Shown here one piece after another: positions 56,143 through 63,892 of a DNA stretch of 64,000 nt. The position numbers were made by a program, and so were the translations under genes. Source of the stretch: an uncultured Christensenella sp. (GTDB lineage: Bacteria > Bacillota > Clostridia > Christensenellales > Borkfalkiaceae); the NCBI GenBank assembly GCA_910585685.1, contig CAJUEO010000007.1, forward strand, positions 26,027-90,026, written 5' to 3'. Every line of letters starts with the position of its first letter. The first letter of the stretch is position 1. The notes under the pieces are model-generated. The model made no database searches. It was not told the DNA's origin and was given only the letters and a program-made list of their open reading frames with translations.

Positions 56143-56304
56143 ATGAAAGCACAGGTAAGGACTAAGATAACGTTTGAATGTACAGAGTGCAAACGTCGCA
56201 ATTACGACAGCTATAAGAATAAGCGTAACGACCCCGACAGGCTTACGATGTCTAAATATTGCCCGTTCTGCAAGAAGCACACCGAACACAAAGAAAGCAA
56301 ATAA
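56143..56304 (+). CDS. rpmG: Ribosomal protein L33 (bL33)
   Basis: 53 residues: MKAQVRTKITFECTECKRRN, then YDSYKNKRNDPDRL and MSKYCPFCKKHTEHKESK. Two CxxC pairs mark it as the zinc-binding (C+) form. CGGAG lies 9 nt upstream. It precedes secE and nusG, the common Gram-positive order. Confidence 0.96.
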   Translation: MKAQVRTKITFECTECKRRNYDSYKNKRNDPDRLTMSKYCPFCKKHTEHKESK

Positions 56305-56325
56305 TTTATTTAAAAGGAAACAATT

Positions 56326-56556
56326 ATGGCTCAGTTAGATAAAAACTCTAAAAAGCCCAATATTTTCGTCAGCATGGGCAAAAAGCTCAAAGAAACGTTT
56401 TCCGAACTGAAAAACGTTACCTGGCCTAAATTTCCCAAGGTGGTCAGAGGTACTTGCGTGGTTCTCGTCGTAGTCGTGGTTTTCACGCTCGTCGTCACGG
56501 GTATCAACGTCGGCTTAGAGAAACTGTTAGAATTAATAACCGGTATCGGAGCGTAA
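56326..56556 (+). CDS. secE: Preprotein translocase subunit SecE
   Basis: 76 residues. Short SecE form with the amphipathic NVTWPKFPKVVRGT segment and a single transmembrane helix (CVVLVVVVVFTLVVTGINVGLEKL). It stabilises SecY in the membrane. AAAGGAA precedes ATG 56326, and nusG starts 3 nt after its stop. Confidence 0.96.
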   Translation: MAQLDKNSKKPNIFVSMGKKLKETFSELKNVTWPKFPKVVRGTCVVLVVVVVFTLVVTGINVGLEKLLELITGIGA

Positions 56557-56559
56557 ACT

Positions 56560-57108
56560 ATGGCAACGATGGTAGCAGACCCCGAAAATCCTTGTTGGTA
56601 CATTCTTCATACTTATTCGGGCTATGAGTCGATGGTCAGAGACAGCCTTTTTCGGTTGATTGAAAACAACAATCTGCAAAATATGATTTTCGACGTCAAA
56701 ATTCCTATGGAACAGACTATCGAAGAGAAGAACGGCAAGCGCAAGGTAGTCGAGCGCAAGCTTTTGCCCTGCTATGTTTTCATTAAAATGATTTATTCCA
56801 ACCAGCTTTGGTATTGGGTTACCAACACGAGAGGCGTAACGGGCTTCGTCGGCCCTCAGGGCAGACCCATTCCCATGAAAGAGGCTGAAATAAGAAAAAT
56901 GCGCCTTGAAGAGGTCGTTTTGAACGCCGATTTCAACGTCGGTGACAGAGTCGGCGTCGACTCGGGTCCCTTGACGGGCTTTGAAGGCGTAATTACCGAG
57001 CTCAACGACGCGGCGCAAAAAGCAAAGGTCAATATTCAGATGTTCGGCAGAAATACCGACGTAGAAGTCGAGTATATTCAAATAAAAAAACTTGACGAGC
57101 AAGGTTAA
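56560..57108 (+). CDS. nusG: Transcription termination/antitermination factor NusG
   Basis: 182 residues. NGN domain (WYILHTYSGYESMVRDSLF near 12-30, then MKMIY-VTNTRGVTGFVGP) and KOW domain at the C terminus (FNVGDRVGVDSGPLTGFEGVITELN). Binds RNA polymerase and links transcription with translation or Rho. Coupled to secE by a 3-nt gap. The 108 nt after it hold no gene and only AT-rich leader. Confidence 0.97.
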   Translation: MATMVADPENPCWYILHTYSGYESMVRDSLFRLIENNNLQNMIFDVKIPMEQTIEEKNGKRKVVERKLLPCYVFIKMIYSNQLWYWVTNTRGVTGFVGPQGRPIPMKEAEIRKMRLEEVVLNADFNVGDRVGVDSGPLTGFEGVITELNDAAQKAKVNIQMFGRNTDVEVEYIQIKKLDEQG

Positions 57109-57216
57109 GCAATAATAATTTATATAAACTCGTTGCACTGCAACGGTTTAAATAGTGGGAGAACGCGTTAAATTTTTTTCATGGCGCGTTTGATTGACCA
57201 CATCGGAGGAACAAAA

Positions 57217-57642
57217 ATGGCAAAGAAAGTAACGGCTGTTGTAAAGTTACAGCTCCCTGCCGGTAAAGCTACCCCCGCGCCCCCCGTCGGTTCGACGCTC
57301 GGCCCTCACGGAATCAATATTCCCGGCTTTACTAAGGAATTCAACGCAAAGACGGCATCTCAGGCCGGACTTATCATCCCTTGCGTTGTAACAATTTATC
57401 AGGACAGAAGTTTCACGTTTGAACTCAAAACGCCCCCCACACCCGTCCTTATCAAAAAGGCTTTGGGTCTGGATACGGCAAGCGCACGCCCCAACAGGGA
57501 CAAGGTAGGCAAGCTTACCAAGGCGCAGGTTGAGGAAATCGCTAAGACAAAGATGCCCGACTTGAACTGTGTGGATATCGAGTCCGCTAAGTCGATGGTC
57601 AAGGGTACGGCACGCTCGATGGGCGTTACCGTTGAAGAGTAA
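57217..57642 (+). CDS. rplK: Ribosomal protein L11 (uL11)
   Basis: 141 residues: MAKKVTAVVKLQLPAGKATPAPPVGSTLGPHGINI is the typical L11 start, with C-terminal rRNA-binding domain (SIKSAKGTARSMGVTV-like). Binds 23S rRNA in the GTPase-associated centre. GGAGGA precedes ATG 57217; the in-frame upstream ATG at 57181 is rejected. Followed by rplA after 13 nt. Confidence 0.97.
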   Translation: MAKKVTAVVKLQLPAGKATPAPPVGSTLGPHGINIPGFTKEFNAKTASQAGLIIPCVVTIYQDRSFTFELKTPPTPVLIKKALGLDTASARPNRDKVGKLTKAQVEEIAKTKMPDLNCVDIESAKSMVKGTARSMGVTVEE

Positions 57643-57655
57643 GGAGGGGCTACCG

Positions 57656-58345
57656 ATGAAACTTGCAAAGAAATATGCAGAAAGCATTAAGTTGTACGAC
57701 CGCTCCAAGAGTTATGATTTAAACGAAGCTGCAAAGCTTGTTTTGGATACGGCAAAGGCTAAGTTTGACGAAACTATCGAACTTCACGTTCGTTTGGGCG
57801 TTGACCCCCGTCAGGCTGACCAGCAGGTAAGAGGCGTTCTCGTCCTTCCCAACGGTACAGGTAAAACCAAAAAGGTTTTGGTTATCGCAAAGGGTGACAA
57901 GGCGGACGCGGCTACGGCTGCCGGCGCTGACTATGTCGGCGCAGAAGAGACAATTCAGCGCATTCAGTCGCAGAATTGGTTCGACTTCGACGTAATGATT
58001 ACCACTCCCGATATGATGGGTATGGTTGGTAGAATAGGTCGTATTCTCGGACCTAAGGGCTTGATGCCCAACCCCAAGTCGGGTACGGTCACTATGGACG
58101 TAGCTAAGGCTGTAAAGGAAGTTAAAGCCGGTAAAGTTGAATACCGTCTTGACAAAACGGCTATTATCCACGTTCCCATCGGCAAAAAGTCGTTCGGTAT
58201 CGAAAAAATCACCGAAAACTTTAACGCGCTTATGGACGCTATTGTAAAGGCTAAGCCCGCGGCAGCAAAGGGTCAGTATATTAAAAGCGTAACCCTTTCC
58301 GCAACTATGGGTCCCGGCGTCAGAGTAACCTACAACAAGGGTTAA
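57656..58345 (+). CDS. rplA: Ribosomal protein L1 (uL1)
   Basis: 229 residues, MKLAKKYAESIKLYDRSKSY, with LPNGTGKTKKVLV and PDMMGMVGRIGRILGPKGLMPNPKSGTV. Binds the L1 stalk of 23S rRNA and can act as a translational repressor of rplKA in other bacteria. AAGGAGGGG precedes ATG 57656; the frame is open upstream inside rplK. Confidence 0.97.
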   Translation: MKLAKKYAESIKLYDRSKSYDLNEAAKLVLDTAKAKFDETIELHVRLGVDPRQADQQVRGVLVLPNGTGKTKKVLVIAKGDKADAATAAGADYVGAEETIQRIQSQNWFDFDVMITTPDMMGMVGRIGRILGPKGLMPNPKSGTVTMDVAKAVKEVKAGKVEYRLDKTAIIHVPIGKKSFGIEKITENFNALMDAIVKAKPAAAKGQYIKSVTLSATMGPGVRVTYNKG

Positions 58346-58372
58346 AATTTAACTAATTCTTGTAAAAAAAGT

Positions 58373-58401
58373 TTGACAAACTATTGTTAAACGTTTATAA
58401 T
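58373..58401 (+). promoter_or_regulatory. Promoter of rplJ-rplL
   Basis: TTGACA (58373-58378) and TATAAT (58396-58401), spacing 17, both consensus. Confidence 0.9.
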
Positions 58402-58407
58402 GTCAAA

Positions 58408-58532
58408 GTAAAATAATTTGTTGCCCAAGACGGCGAGTGCGTTTTCGCTTAATTTCTCGCTCAGGTTACAAGATGAATTTTAATATGCGATTATTAGATT
58501 CCTTGTGCCGTTTTGGGTGCAAGGAATTTTTT
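58408..58532 (+). ncRNA. L10 leader RNA with attenuator hairpin
   Basis: Between a strong promoter and rplJ, with the typical ribosomal L10(L12)4-binding leader layout: conserved-looking TTGCCCAAGACGGCGAG region and a terminator-like stem (58499-58509 with 58516-58526) followed by six T. The L10 complex probably represses its own synthesis by favouring termination. Identified by position and structure, not by a covariance search. Confidence 0.75.
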
Positions 58533-58571
58533 CTTGAATAACCGCAGAATGTTGCGGAAGGGAGGTAAACA

Positions 58572-59108
58572 TTGTCAGAAGAAAGAAAATCAGCTAATTT
58601 TGAAGCTAAAAAAGTAGTGGTAGAAGAAATTACGGAAAAGATAAAGGCGGCAAAGTCGGTAGTCTTGGTTGATTACAACAAACTCACCGTTGCAGAAGTT
58701 TCCGCTCTTCGTAACAAGTGCAGAGAAGCAAATTGCGAATACAAGGTCTACAAAAACACCCTTGTAAGAAAGGCTTTAAACGATTTGGGTTACCATGATT
58801 TCGACGCAGACCTCAACGGTCCCACGGCTATAGCTTTCGGCGCGGACGAAACGTCGGCGGCAAGGGTTATGGTTGCGGCATCTAAGGACTACGAAGAAAA
58901 AATCGTTATTAAAAGCGCATTTGTCGACTCGGCATATGTGGACAAGGCAGGCGTTAAAGCGCTCGCAACAATGCCCTCGAAGGAAGAACTTATCGCAAAG
59001 ATGCTCGGTTCTATGCAGGCTCCCCTGTCGAACTTTGCAGGCGTACTCAACAACTTGGTTGCAGGTATCGTAAGAGTATTGGGCGCAATCGCAGAACAGA
59101 AGAATTAA
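58572..59108 (+). CDS. rplJ: Ribosomal protein L10 (uL10)
   Basis: 178 residues, starting with TTG 58572 behind GGGAGG. MSEERKSANFEAKKVVVEEI, then SVVLVDYNKLTVAEVSALRNKCREA and a C-terminal helix that carries the L7/L12 dimers. Forms the ribosomal stalk. The TTG start may limit its translation. Followed by rplL 69 nt later, possibly with an internal ribosome site GGAG. Confidence 0.96.
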   Translation: MSEERKSANFEAKKVVVEEITEKIKAAKSVVLVDYNKLTVAEVSALRNKCREANCEYKVYKNTLVRKALNDLGYHDFDADLNGPTAIAFGADETSAARVMVAASKDYEEKIVIKSAFVDSAYVDKAGVKALATMPSKEELIAKMLGSMQAPLSNFAGVLNNLVAGIVRVLGAIAEQKN

Positions 59109-59177
59109 AAATTAAATTTATGTCGGCGGACTTTAAACGTAAAAAAATTAATTATAAAAAAATAGGAGTTAATAAAA

Positions 59178-59555
59178 ATGGCAGACGTAAAGAAATTTAT
59201 CGAAGAAATCAAAACTATGACTGTTTTGGAACTTAATGAACTTGTAAAGGCACTTGAAGAGGAGTTCGGCGTAAGCGCAGCAGCTCCCGTAGCAGTAGCG
59301 GCAGCTCCCGCAGCAGGCGCAGCTCCCGCAGCAGCAGCTGAAGAAAAGACCGAGTTTAACATCGTTCTTAAAGACGCAGGCGCTAAGAAAATCGACGTTA
59401 TCAAAGTTGTTCGCGCATTCACCGGTCTTGGCCTTGTTGAAGCTAAGAGCGCTGTTGAAAAGGGCGGCGTGCTTAAAGAGAACGTTGCTAAGGAAGAGGC
59501 TGAAAAAATCGTTGCTGACCTCAAGGCTGCAGGCGCAACGGCAGTTATGGAGTAA
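59178..59555 (+). CDS. rplL: Ribosomal protein L7/L12 (bL12)
   Basis: 125 residues. N-terminal dimerisation domain, an Ala/Pro-rich hinge (APVAVAAAPAAGAAPAAAAE) and the C-terminal factor-binding domain (EFNIVLKDAGAKKIDVIKVVRAFTGLGLVEAKSAVE). Recruits translational GTPases. AGGAG precedes ATG 59178. A strong terminator follows, and rpoB does not come next. Confidence 0.98.
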   Translation: MADVKKFIEEIKTMTVLELNELVKALEEEFGVSAAAPVAVAAAPAAGAAPAAAAEEKTEFNIVLKDAGAKKIDVIKVVRAFTGLGLVEAKSAVEKGGVLKENVAKEEAEKIVADLKAAGATAVME

Positions 59556-59577
59556 TTTCCGATTAATTGAAATTTAC

Positions 59578-59611
59578 AAATTCCGTTTTCCCGATCGGGA
59601 AAACGGAATTT
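59578..59611 (+). terminator. Terminator of rplJ-rplL
   Basis: Perfect inverted repeat centred near 59594 (about 15-bp arms), followed by a T run. Confidence 0.94.
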
Positions 59612-59639
59612 TTTTATTGCATTTTTTTAAACGGGAACA

Positions 59640-59898
59640 GTAGCGGAGGGGGAGGTAACATATTTTAATTTTCGTACATATGCTTTATTACGGCTTTTTT
59701 AAAAACCCTCCATCTTTTTTAAATACTTGCGCCGCCACTGATATGTTGTCAAGTTCAATAAACTTTGTACGCATATGCGGCGGCGTTAAGTCTTTATTTT
59801 AAGACATATGTATTTAAAACCACACTCATTTATTTGGCTTTCGGCACATATGTATAGCGGTGTACACAAAGAGGAGGAGAGGAGCAAAGGGGGAGTAA
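59640..59898 (+). promoter_or_regulatory. Long structured leader upstream of glmM
   Basis: About 285 nt without a gene between the rplL terminator and glmM. Visible structure: GGAGGG (59645-59650) can pair with CCCTCC (59706-59711). A three-part stem CGCCGCC/GGCGGCG, ATATG/CATAT, AAGTT/AACTT lies at 59730-59785, and a small hairpin GTCTT/AAGAC follows at 59790-59805. CATATG words repeat four times. The end is purine-rich and contains the ribosome site GGGGGAG. No clear promoter was found. It may be an RNA regulator of amino-sugar synthesis. Confidence 0.5.
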
Positions 59899-59901
59899 AT
59901 T

Positions 59902-61248
59902 ACGGGCAAATATTTCGGTACGGACGGTTTCAGAGGAGAAGCCGGCGTATTTATAACTGCGGAACAGGCTTATAAAGTCGGTCGGGTGCTCGGCTGGTAT
60001 TTCGGTTCGAAGTCGCAGGGCAAGTGTCGGGCGGTAATCGGCAAGGACACTCGGCTCTCCTCATATATGCTTGAATACTCACTTGTGTCGGGGCTCACTT
60101 CTTCGGGTTGCGACGCCTATATCCTTCATGTGACTACAACGCCATCTGTGTCTTTCGTCACTCGTTGCGACGGGTTCGACTGCGGAATTATGGTTTCAGC
60201 AAGCCACAACCCCTACTATGACAACGGAATTAAGCTGTTGAACGGCAACGGGGAAAAAATGGAGGACAGTGTAATTTCGCTTATAGAAAGCTATCTCGAC
60301 GGTGACCTCACCCCCTTCGGCGGCAGGGATATCCCATACGCTTCGGGCAAAAAAATAGGGCGCACCGTCGACTACGTTTCTGGGCGCAACCGCTACGTCG
60401 GGCACCTTATCTCCCTTTCAACCTGTTCGTACAAAGGGCTTAAAATAGGTCTGGACTGCGCTAACGGCAGCGCCTGGCAGATAGCTAAAAACGTTTTTGA
60501 CGCGCTCGGTGCAAAGACTTTTGTCATAGGTGACGTGCCGAACGGCGTAAATTGCAACGAAAACGTCGGCTCTACTCATATCGAAGCCCTCAGGGAGCTT
60601 GTGGTTTGCAATTCTCTCGATATGGGCTTTGCGTTTGACGGAGATGCCGACCGCTGCATTGCCGTAGGCGTTAACGGAGAAATAGTTACAGGTGACGAAA
60701 TTTTATATATCGCAGCCAACTATTTAAAAAGCCGCAGCGAGCTTTCGGGCAACTCGGTGGTTATGACGGTCATGAGCAACGGCGGCATAGTAAAAAGCCT
60801 TGAAAACTGCGGCATATCCTGCCACATATGCGGTGTCGGAGATAAGACCGTATGCGACACTATGGCAAAGACGGGCAGCGTTTTAGGCGGAGAAAGAAGC
60901 GGTCATATTCTCTTTTCGAAGTATGAAACTACGGGGGACGGACTTGTTACCGCAATTATGCTTATGGAGGCGCTCGTCGAAAACAAGTGCGGTTTTTCGC
61001 AACTGTTGAAGGGCTGTAAACCCTTTCCTCAAATAGCTAAAAACATATGCGTGCTTGAAAAAACGACAGCCATGCGCGGAATATCCGAGCTCTGCGAAAA
61101 GCTGCAAAGAAAGCTCAATTTAAGGCTTGTAGTCCGCCCCTCTGGTACCGAACAGGTGATAAGGATAATGGCTGAGGGTGAAAGCGAAGAAAACTGTGCG
61201 CTCGCTATAAAAATTATCAGCGATAATATACGCGACAATAGCGGCTGA
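59902..61248 (+). CDS. glmM: Phosphoglucosamine mutase with non-canonical start
   Basis: 448 residues from ACG 59902. Interconverts glucosamine-6-P and glucosamine-1-P for peptidoglycan precursors. The N terminus GKYFGTDGFRGEAG matches the universal GlmM start; the active-site phosphoserine is in SASHNPYYDNGIK near 95, metal loop DGDADRCIA near 235, and C-terminal RPSGTEQVIRIMAEG. A TAA stop at 59896-59898 lies in the same frame directly upstream. The only codons left before GKYFGTDG are ATT 59899 and ACG 59902. GGGGGAG lies 6 nt before ACG. The first ATG in frame (59986) would lose the conserved start. Confidence 0.93.
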   Translation, partial: TGKYFGTDGFRGEAGVFITAEQAYKVGRVLGWYFGSKSQGKCRAVIGKDTRLSSYMLEYSLVSGLTSSGCDAYILHVTTTPSVSFVTRCDGFDCGIMVSASHNPYYDNGIKLLNGNGEKMEDSVISLIESYLDGDLTPFGGRDIPYASGKKIGRTVDYVSGRNRYVGHLISLSTCSYKGLKIGLDCANGSAWQIAKNVFDALGAKTFVIGDVPNGVNCNENVGSTHIEALRELVVCNSLDMGFAFDGDADRCIAVGVNGEIVTGDEILYIAANYLKSRSELSGNSVVMTVMSNGGIVKSLENCGISCHICGVGDKTVCDTMAKTGSVLGGERSGHILFSKYETTGDGLVTAIMLMEALVENKCGFSQLLKGCKPFPQIAKNICVLEKTTAMRGISELCEKLQRKLNLRLVVRPSGTEQVIRIMAEGESEENCALAIKIISDNIRDNSG

Positions 61249-61302
61249 AAATACATTTCCCCCGAAATATGCCGCAATTAAACTTCAATTGGTAATAAAA
61301 AT

Positions 61303-63060
61303 ATGTGTGGAATAATAGGTTATACGGGCAGGCGCAACGCCTCCGAAATAATCTACCAAGGATTAAAACGGCTGGAATATCGCGGCTATGATTCCTCCGG
61401 TGCGGCTTATCTTGCCGACGGCAAGCTGTCTGTTGTCAAAAAAGAGGGCAAGGTGGAAAAACTTTTACCTCTTTTAAAAGACGTCAAATCGTCGCTCGGT
61501 ATAGGTCATACGCGCTGGGCTACGCACGGCGTGCCGTCGGATACAAACTCGCACCCACACCGTTCGGGGAATATTGCCGTCGTGCATAACGGAATTATCG
61601 AAAACTACGCCGAACTTAAAGGAAAGCTTATCTCCGACAATTATAAGTTTGTTTCAGATACCGACAGCGAAGTTGTAGCTCATCTTTTAAACAAAAACTA
61701 TTCCGGAAATTTGCTTGAAGCTATGCAAAAGACGGTAAAAATGCTCAAAGGCTCATATGCGCTTATAGCAATATGTGACAGCGAAAACAGAATAATTGCC
61801 GCAAGATACAAAAGTCCGCTTATACTCGGCTACGGCAGCGGAGAAAATTATCTTGCAAGCGACGAGCCCGCTCTTGCCGGACTTTGCGAAACGATATCAA
61901 TTCTTCAGGACGGAGATATTGCCGAAGTTTCAAGCGAAAGTATAAAAATTTACGACGAAAATTTAACCCCCGTATCGCGTGAAGTTTTTCCCAATCTTGC
62001 GGTGTGTTGCGACCTCGGTTTGGACAATTGCCCCCACTATATGCTTAAAGAACTGCGCGAAGTGCCCGATTCCGTGCGTTTTACCGAACGTGCTTTCGAG
62101 GGAATAAGGCAAAAACTTTCAGCCATTTTAAGCGACGTAAACCGCGCGGTGTTTGTCGGCTGCGGCACCGCCTACCATGCGGCTATGATCGGTAAACGTT
62201 ATGCGGAAAGCTTTGCGAGAATTCCCTGCGAAGCCGAAACGGGCGGAGAGTTCAGGTATAAACAGCCTGTAATCGACGGGCGCACGGCGGTGTTTGCAAT
62301 AAGCCAAAGCGGAGAAACTGCGGATACTGTCGAGGCGGCGCGGCTGGCGCTGTCGCTCGGCGCAAAAGTGGTTGCGGTAACAAACTCGCACCACTCCGAG
62401 CTTACGCGCATTGCGCACGTCGTTGTTCCCGTTGCGGCAGGTCCCGAAATATGCGTTGCCGCCACTAAAAGCTATACGGGTCAGGTTGCGGCGCTGTATT
62501 TGACGGCAAACTTGCTTGCAAAGCGTCAGCCCGAAAAATTAGATAAAGTTTATGACCTGTGTAAAAAGACGGTTGCAGAGTTGAATATAGGTTCACTTGC
62601 GCAGGTATGCGCCAAGGCGCGCGGAGTATATTTTCTCGGCAGGGATTTGGACTATGCCGTCGCTGTCGAGGGCAGCCTTAAATTGAAAGAAGTGTCTTAC
62701 GTTCCCGGGGAAGGCTATCCATCGGGAGAGCTCAAACACGGCACTCTTGCGCTAATTGACGAGGAAACCGTCTCCGTATTTATAATCTGCGACGATTTGT
62801 TGGCGGATAAAAGCGTAAACGCAGTCGAGCAGGTGCGCTCCCGTGGCGGCAAAACGGCGGTATTTACAAATGTTGACAGGGTAATCGAAAAGCTACGTTC
62901 GGAAACGCCCTATGTTTTCGAGCTGCCGCGCTGCGATAAATATCTTTCCCCGTTGCTTTCCGCAATAGCCGTGCAAAAGCTTGCCTATCAAACGGCGGTG
63001 GCATTGGGGCGCGACCCCGATAAGCCGCGAAACCTTGCAAAAAGCGTTACGGTGGAATAA
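61303..63060 (+). CDS. glmS: Glutamine-fructose-6-phosphate aminotransferase (isomerizing)
   Basis: 585 residues. Makes glucosamine-6-P from fructose-6-P and glutamine. The N-terminal glutaminase domain begins MCGIIGYTGRRNASEI with Cys2 nucleophile after Met removal; two SIS domains follow (FVGCGTAYHAAMIGKRY, SQSGETADTVEA) with the C-terminal DPDKPRNLAKSVTVE. ATG 61303 has no strong ribosome site. It lies 54 nt after glmM, too close for a glmS ribozyme. Acts with glmM in one probable operon. Confidence 0.97.
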   Translation: MCGIIGYTGRRNASEIIYQGLKRLEYRGYDSSGAAYLADGKLSVVKKEGKVEKLLPLLKDVKSSLGIGHTRWATHGVPSDTNSHPHRSGNIAVVHNGIIENYAELKGKLISDNYKFVSDTDSEVVAHLLNKNYSGNLLEAMQKTVKMLKGSYALIAICDSENRIIAARYKSPLILGYGSGENYLASDEPALAGLCETISILQDGDIAEVSSESIKIYDENLTPVSREVFPNLAVCCDLGLDNCPHYMLKELREVPDSVRFTERAFEGIRQKLSAILSDVNRAVFVGCGTAYHAAMIGKRYAESFARIPCEAETGGEFRYKQPVIDGRTAVFAISQSGETADTVEAARLALSLGAKVVAVTNSHHSELTRIAHVVVPVAAGPEICVAATKSYTGQVAALYLTANLLAKRQPEKLDKVYDLCKKTVAELNIGSLAQVCAKARGVYFLGRDLDYAVAVEGSLKLKEVSYVPGEGYPSGELKHGTLALIDEETVSVFIICDDLLADKSVNAVEQVRSRGGKTAVFTNVDRVIEKLRSETPYVFELPRCDKYLSPLLSAIAVQKLAYQTAVALGRDPDKPRNLAKSVTVE

Positions 63061-63063
63061 AAT

Positions 63064-63099
63064 AATAGTCTGCGTTATCGTAATGTAACGCAGACTATT
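63064..63099. terminator. Bidirectional terminator between glmS and the phosphatase
   Basis: 14-bp stem (63064-63077 with 63086-63099), 8-nt loop, between converging genes. Confidence 0.9.
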
Positions 63100-63892
63100 G
63101 CAAGTATTTGTCTTTTAAAAATTGTAGTTGTTCTTCAGTCAAACCTATAGCATGTTTAAGGTAATCTATAACTGTGCCGTATCTTTGCTTGATTTCGTCA
63201 ATGGCGCCCATGATGTACTGAGGTTTTGAGTTCATCAATGCGTAGAGTATTTGCTTAAACATGTGGGGAATGGGCATTATAACAAGCCCCGACTTTTGCA
63301 ACAAACGTTTTTTTTGTTGAAATTTTCCCGTTGCTACATAGTCCTCTATAATAAGCTTTTCGTCTACGCCAAGCGCGTGTTCAAGCAGCATTGCGCAAAT
63401 TCCCGTTCTGTCCTTTCCGGCGCTACAATGCCATATGACACAGTTTTCATCTTGAATTACAAGCTCGAAAAATTTTCGTATCTGCAGTTGGGATTGTTCG
63501 TCGAACAGAAGTACTTTGTACACGCTAAGCATATAGTTGTCTGCCGAGCCGAACTCTTTTTTTATGCGCTTGCTTTCTTTGAGCATTGTGCGCGCCATAG
63601 ATTTTTCGTGCGTTATGCCCGTCGTTGCCGTGCAGACAAGCGGAAGATGAACGCGTTTTGCACCGGGGACCGCGGTGCTGGGGTATTCGTTAAGCTCTGT
63701 ATCTATGCGCATATCAATAATTGTCGTAACGTGCATATCTACAAGGCGTTCAAGCGTGCATTTGGGCAAATTGTATAATTTGCCGCTGCGTATAAGCTTG
63801 CCGTGCTTTATTGTTCTGCCGTCTTCTGTCGGAAAACCGCCAAGGTCACGCGTATTATCAAGTTTTTTTAGCTTTAGTCTCTCAATGCGCAT
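63095..63892 (-). CDS. Tyrosine/serine protein phosphatase (Y_phosphatase3 type)
   Basis: 265 residues. N-terminal DTRDLGGFPTEDGRTIKHGKLIRSG is the signature of the PtpB/IphP-like family, and the P-loop HCSAGKDRTG near 156-165 gives the catalytic Cys and Arg. The general-acid loop would be near DMRIDTE. Some family members act on phosphotyrosine, others on phosphoinositides; target unknown. The stop lies inside the shared terminator. The start at 63892 has few ribosome-site features. Confidence 0.9.
   Translation of the reverse strand: MRIERLKLKKLDNTRDLGGFPTEDGRTIKHGKLIRSGKLYNLPKCTLERLVDMHVTTIIDMRIDTELNEYPSTAVPGAKRVHLPLVCTATTGITHEKSMARTMLKESKRIKKEFGSADNYMLSVYKVLLFDEQSQLQIRKFFELVIQDENCVIWHCSAGKDRTGICAMLLEHALGVDEKLIIEDYVATGKFQQKKRLLQKSGLVIMPIPHMFKQILYALMNSKPQYIMGAIDEIKQRYGTVIDYLKHAIGLTEEQLQFLKDKYLQ

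Noticed and set aside
61249..61302. glmS ribozyme before glmS
   Set aside because: Only 54 nt separate glmM and glmS, far too short, and no ribozyme core is visible there or before glmM.
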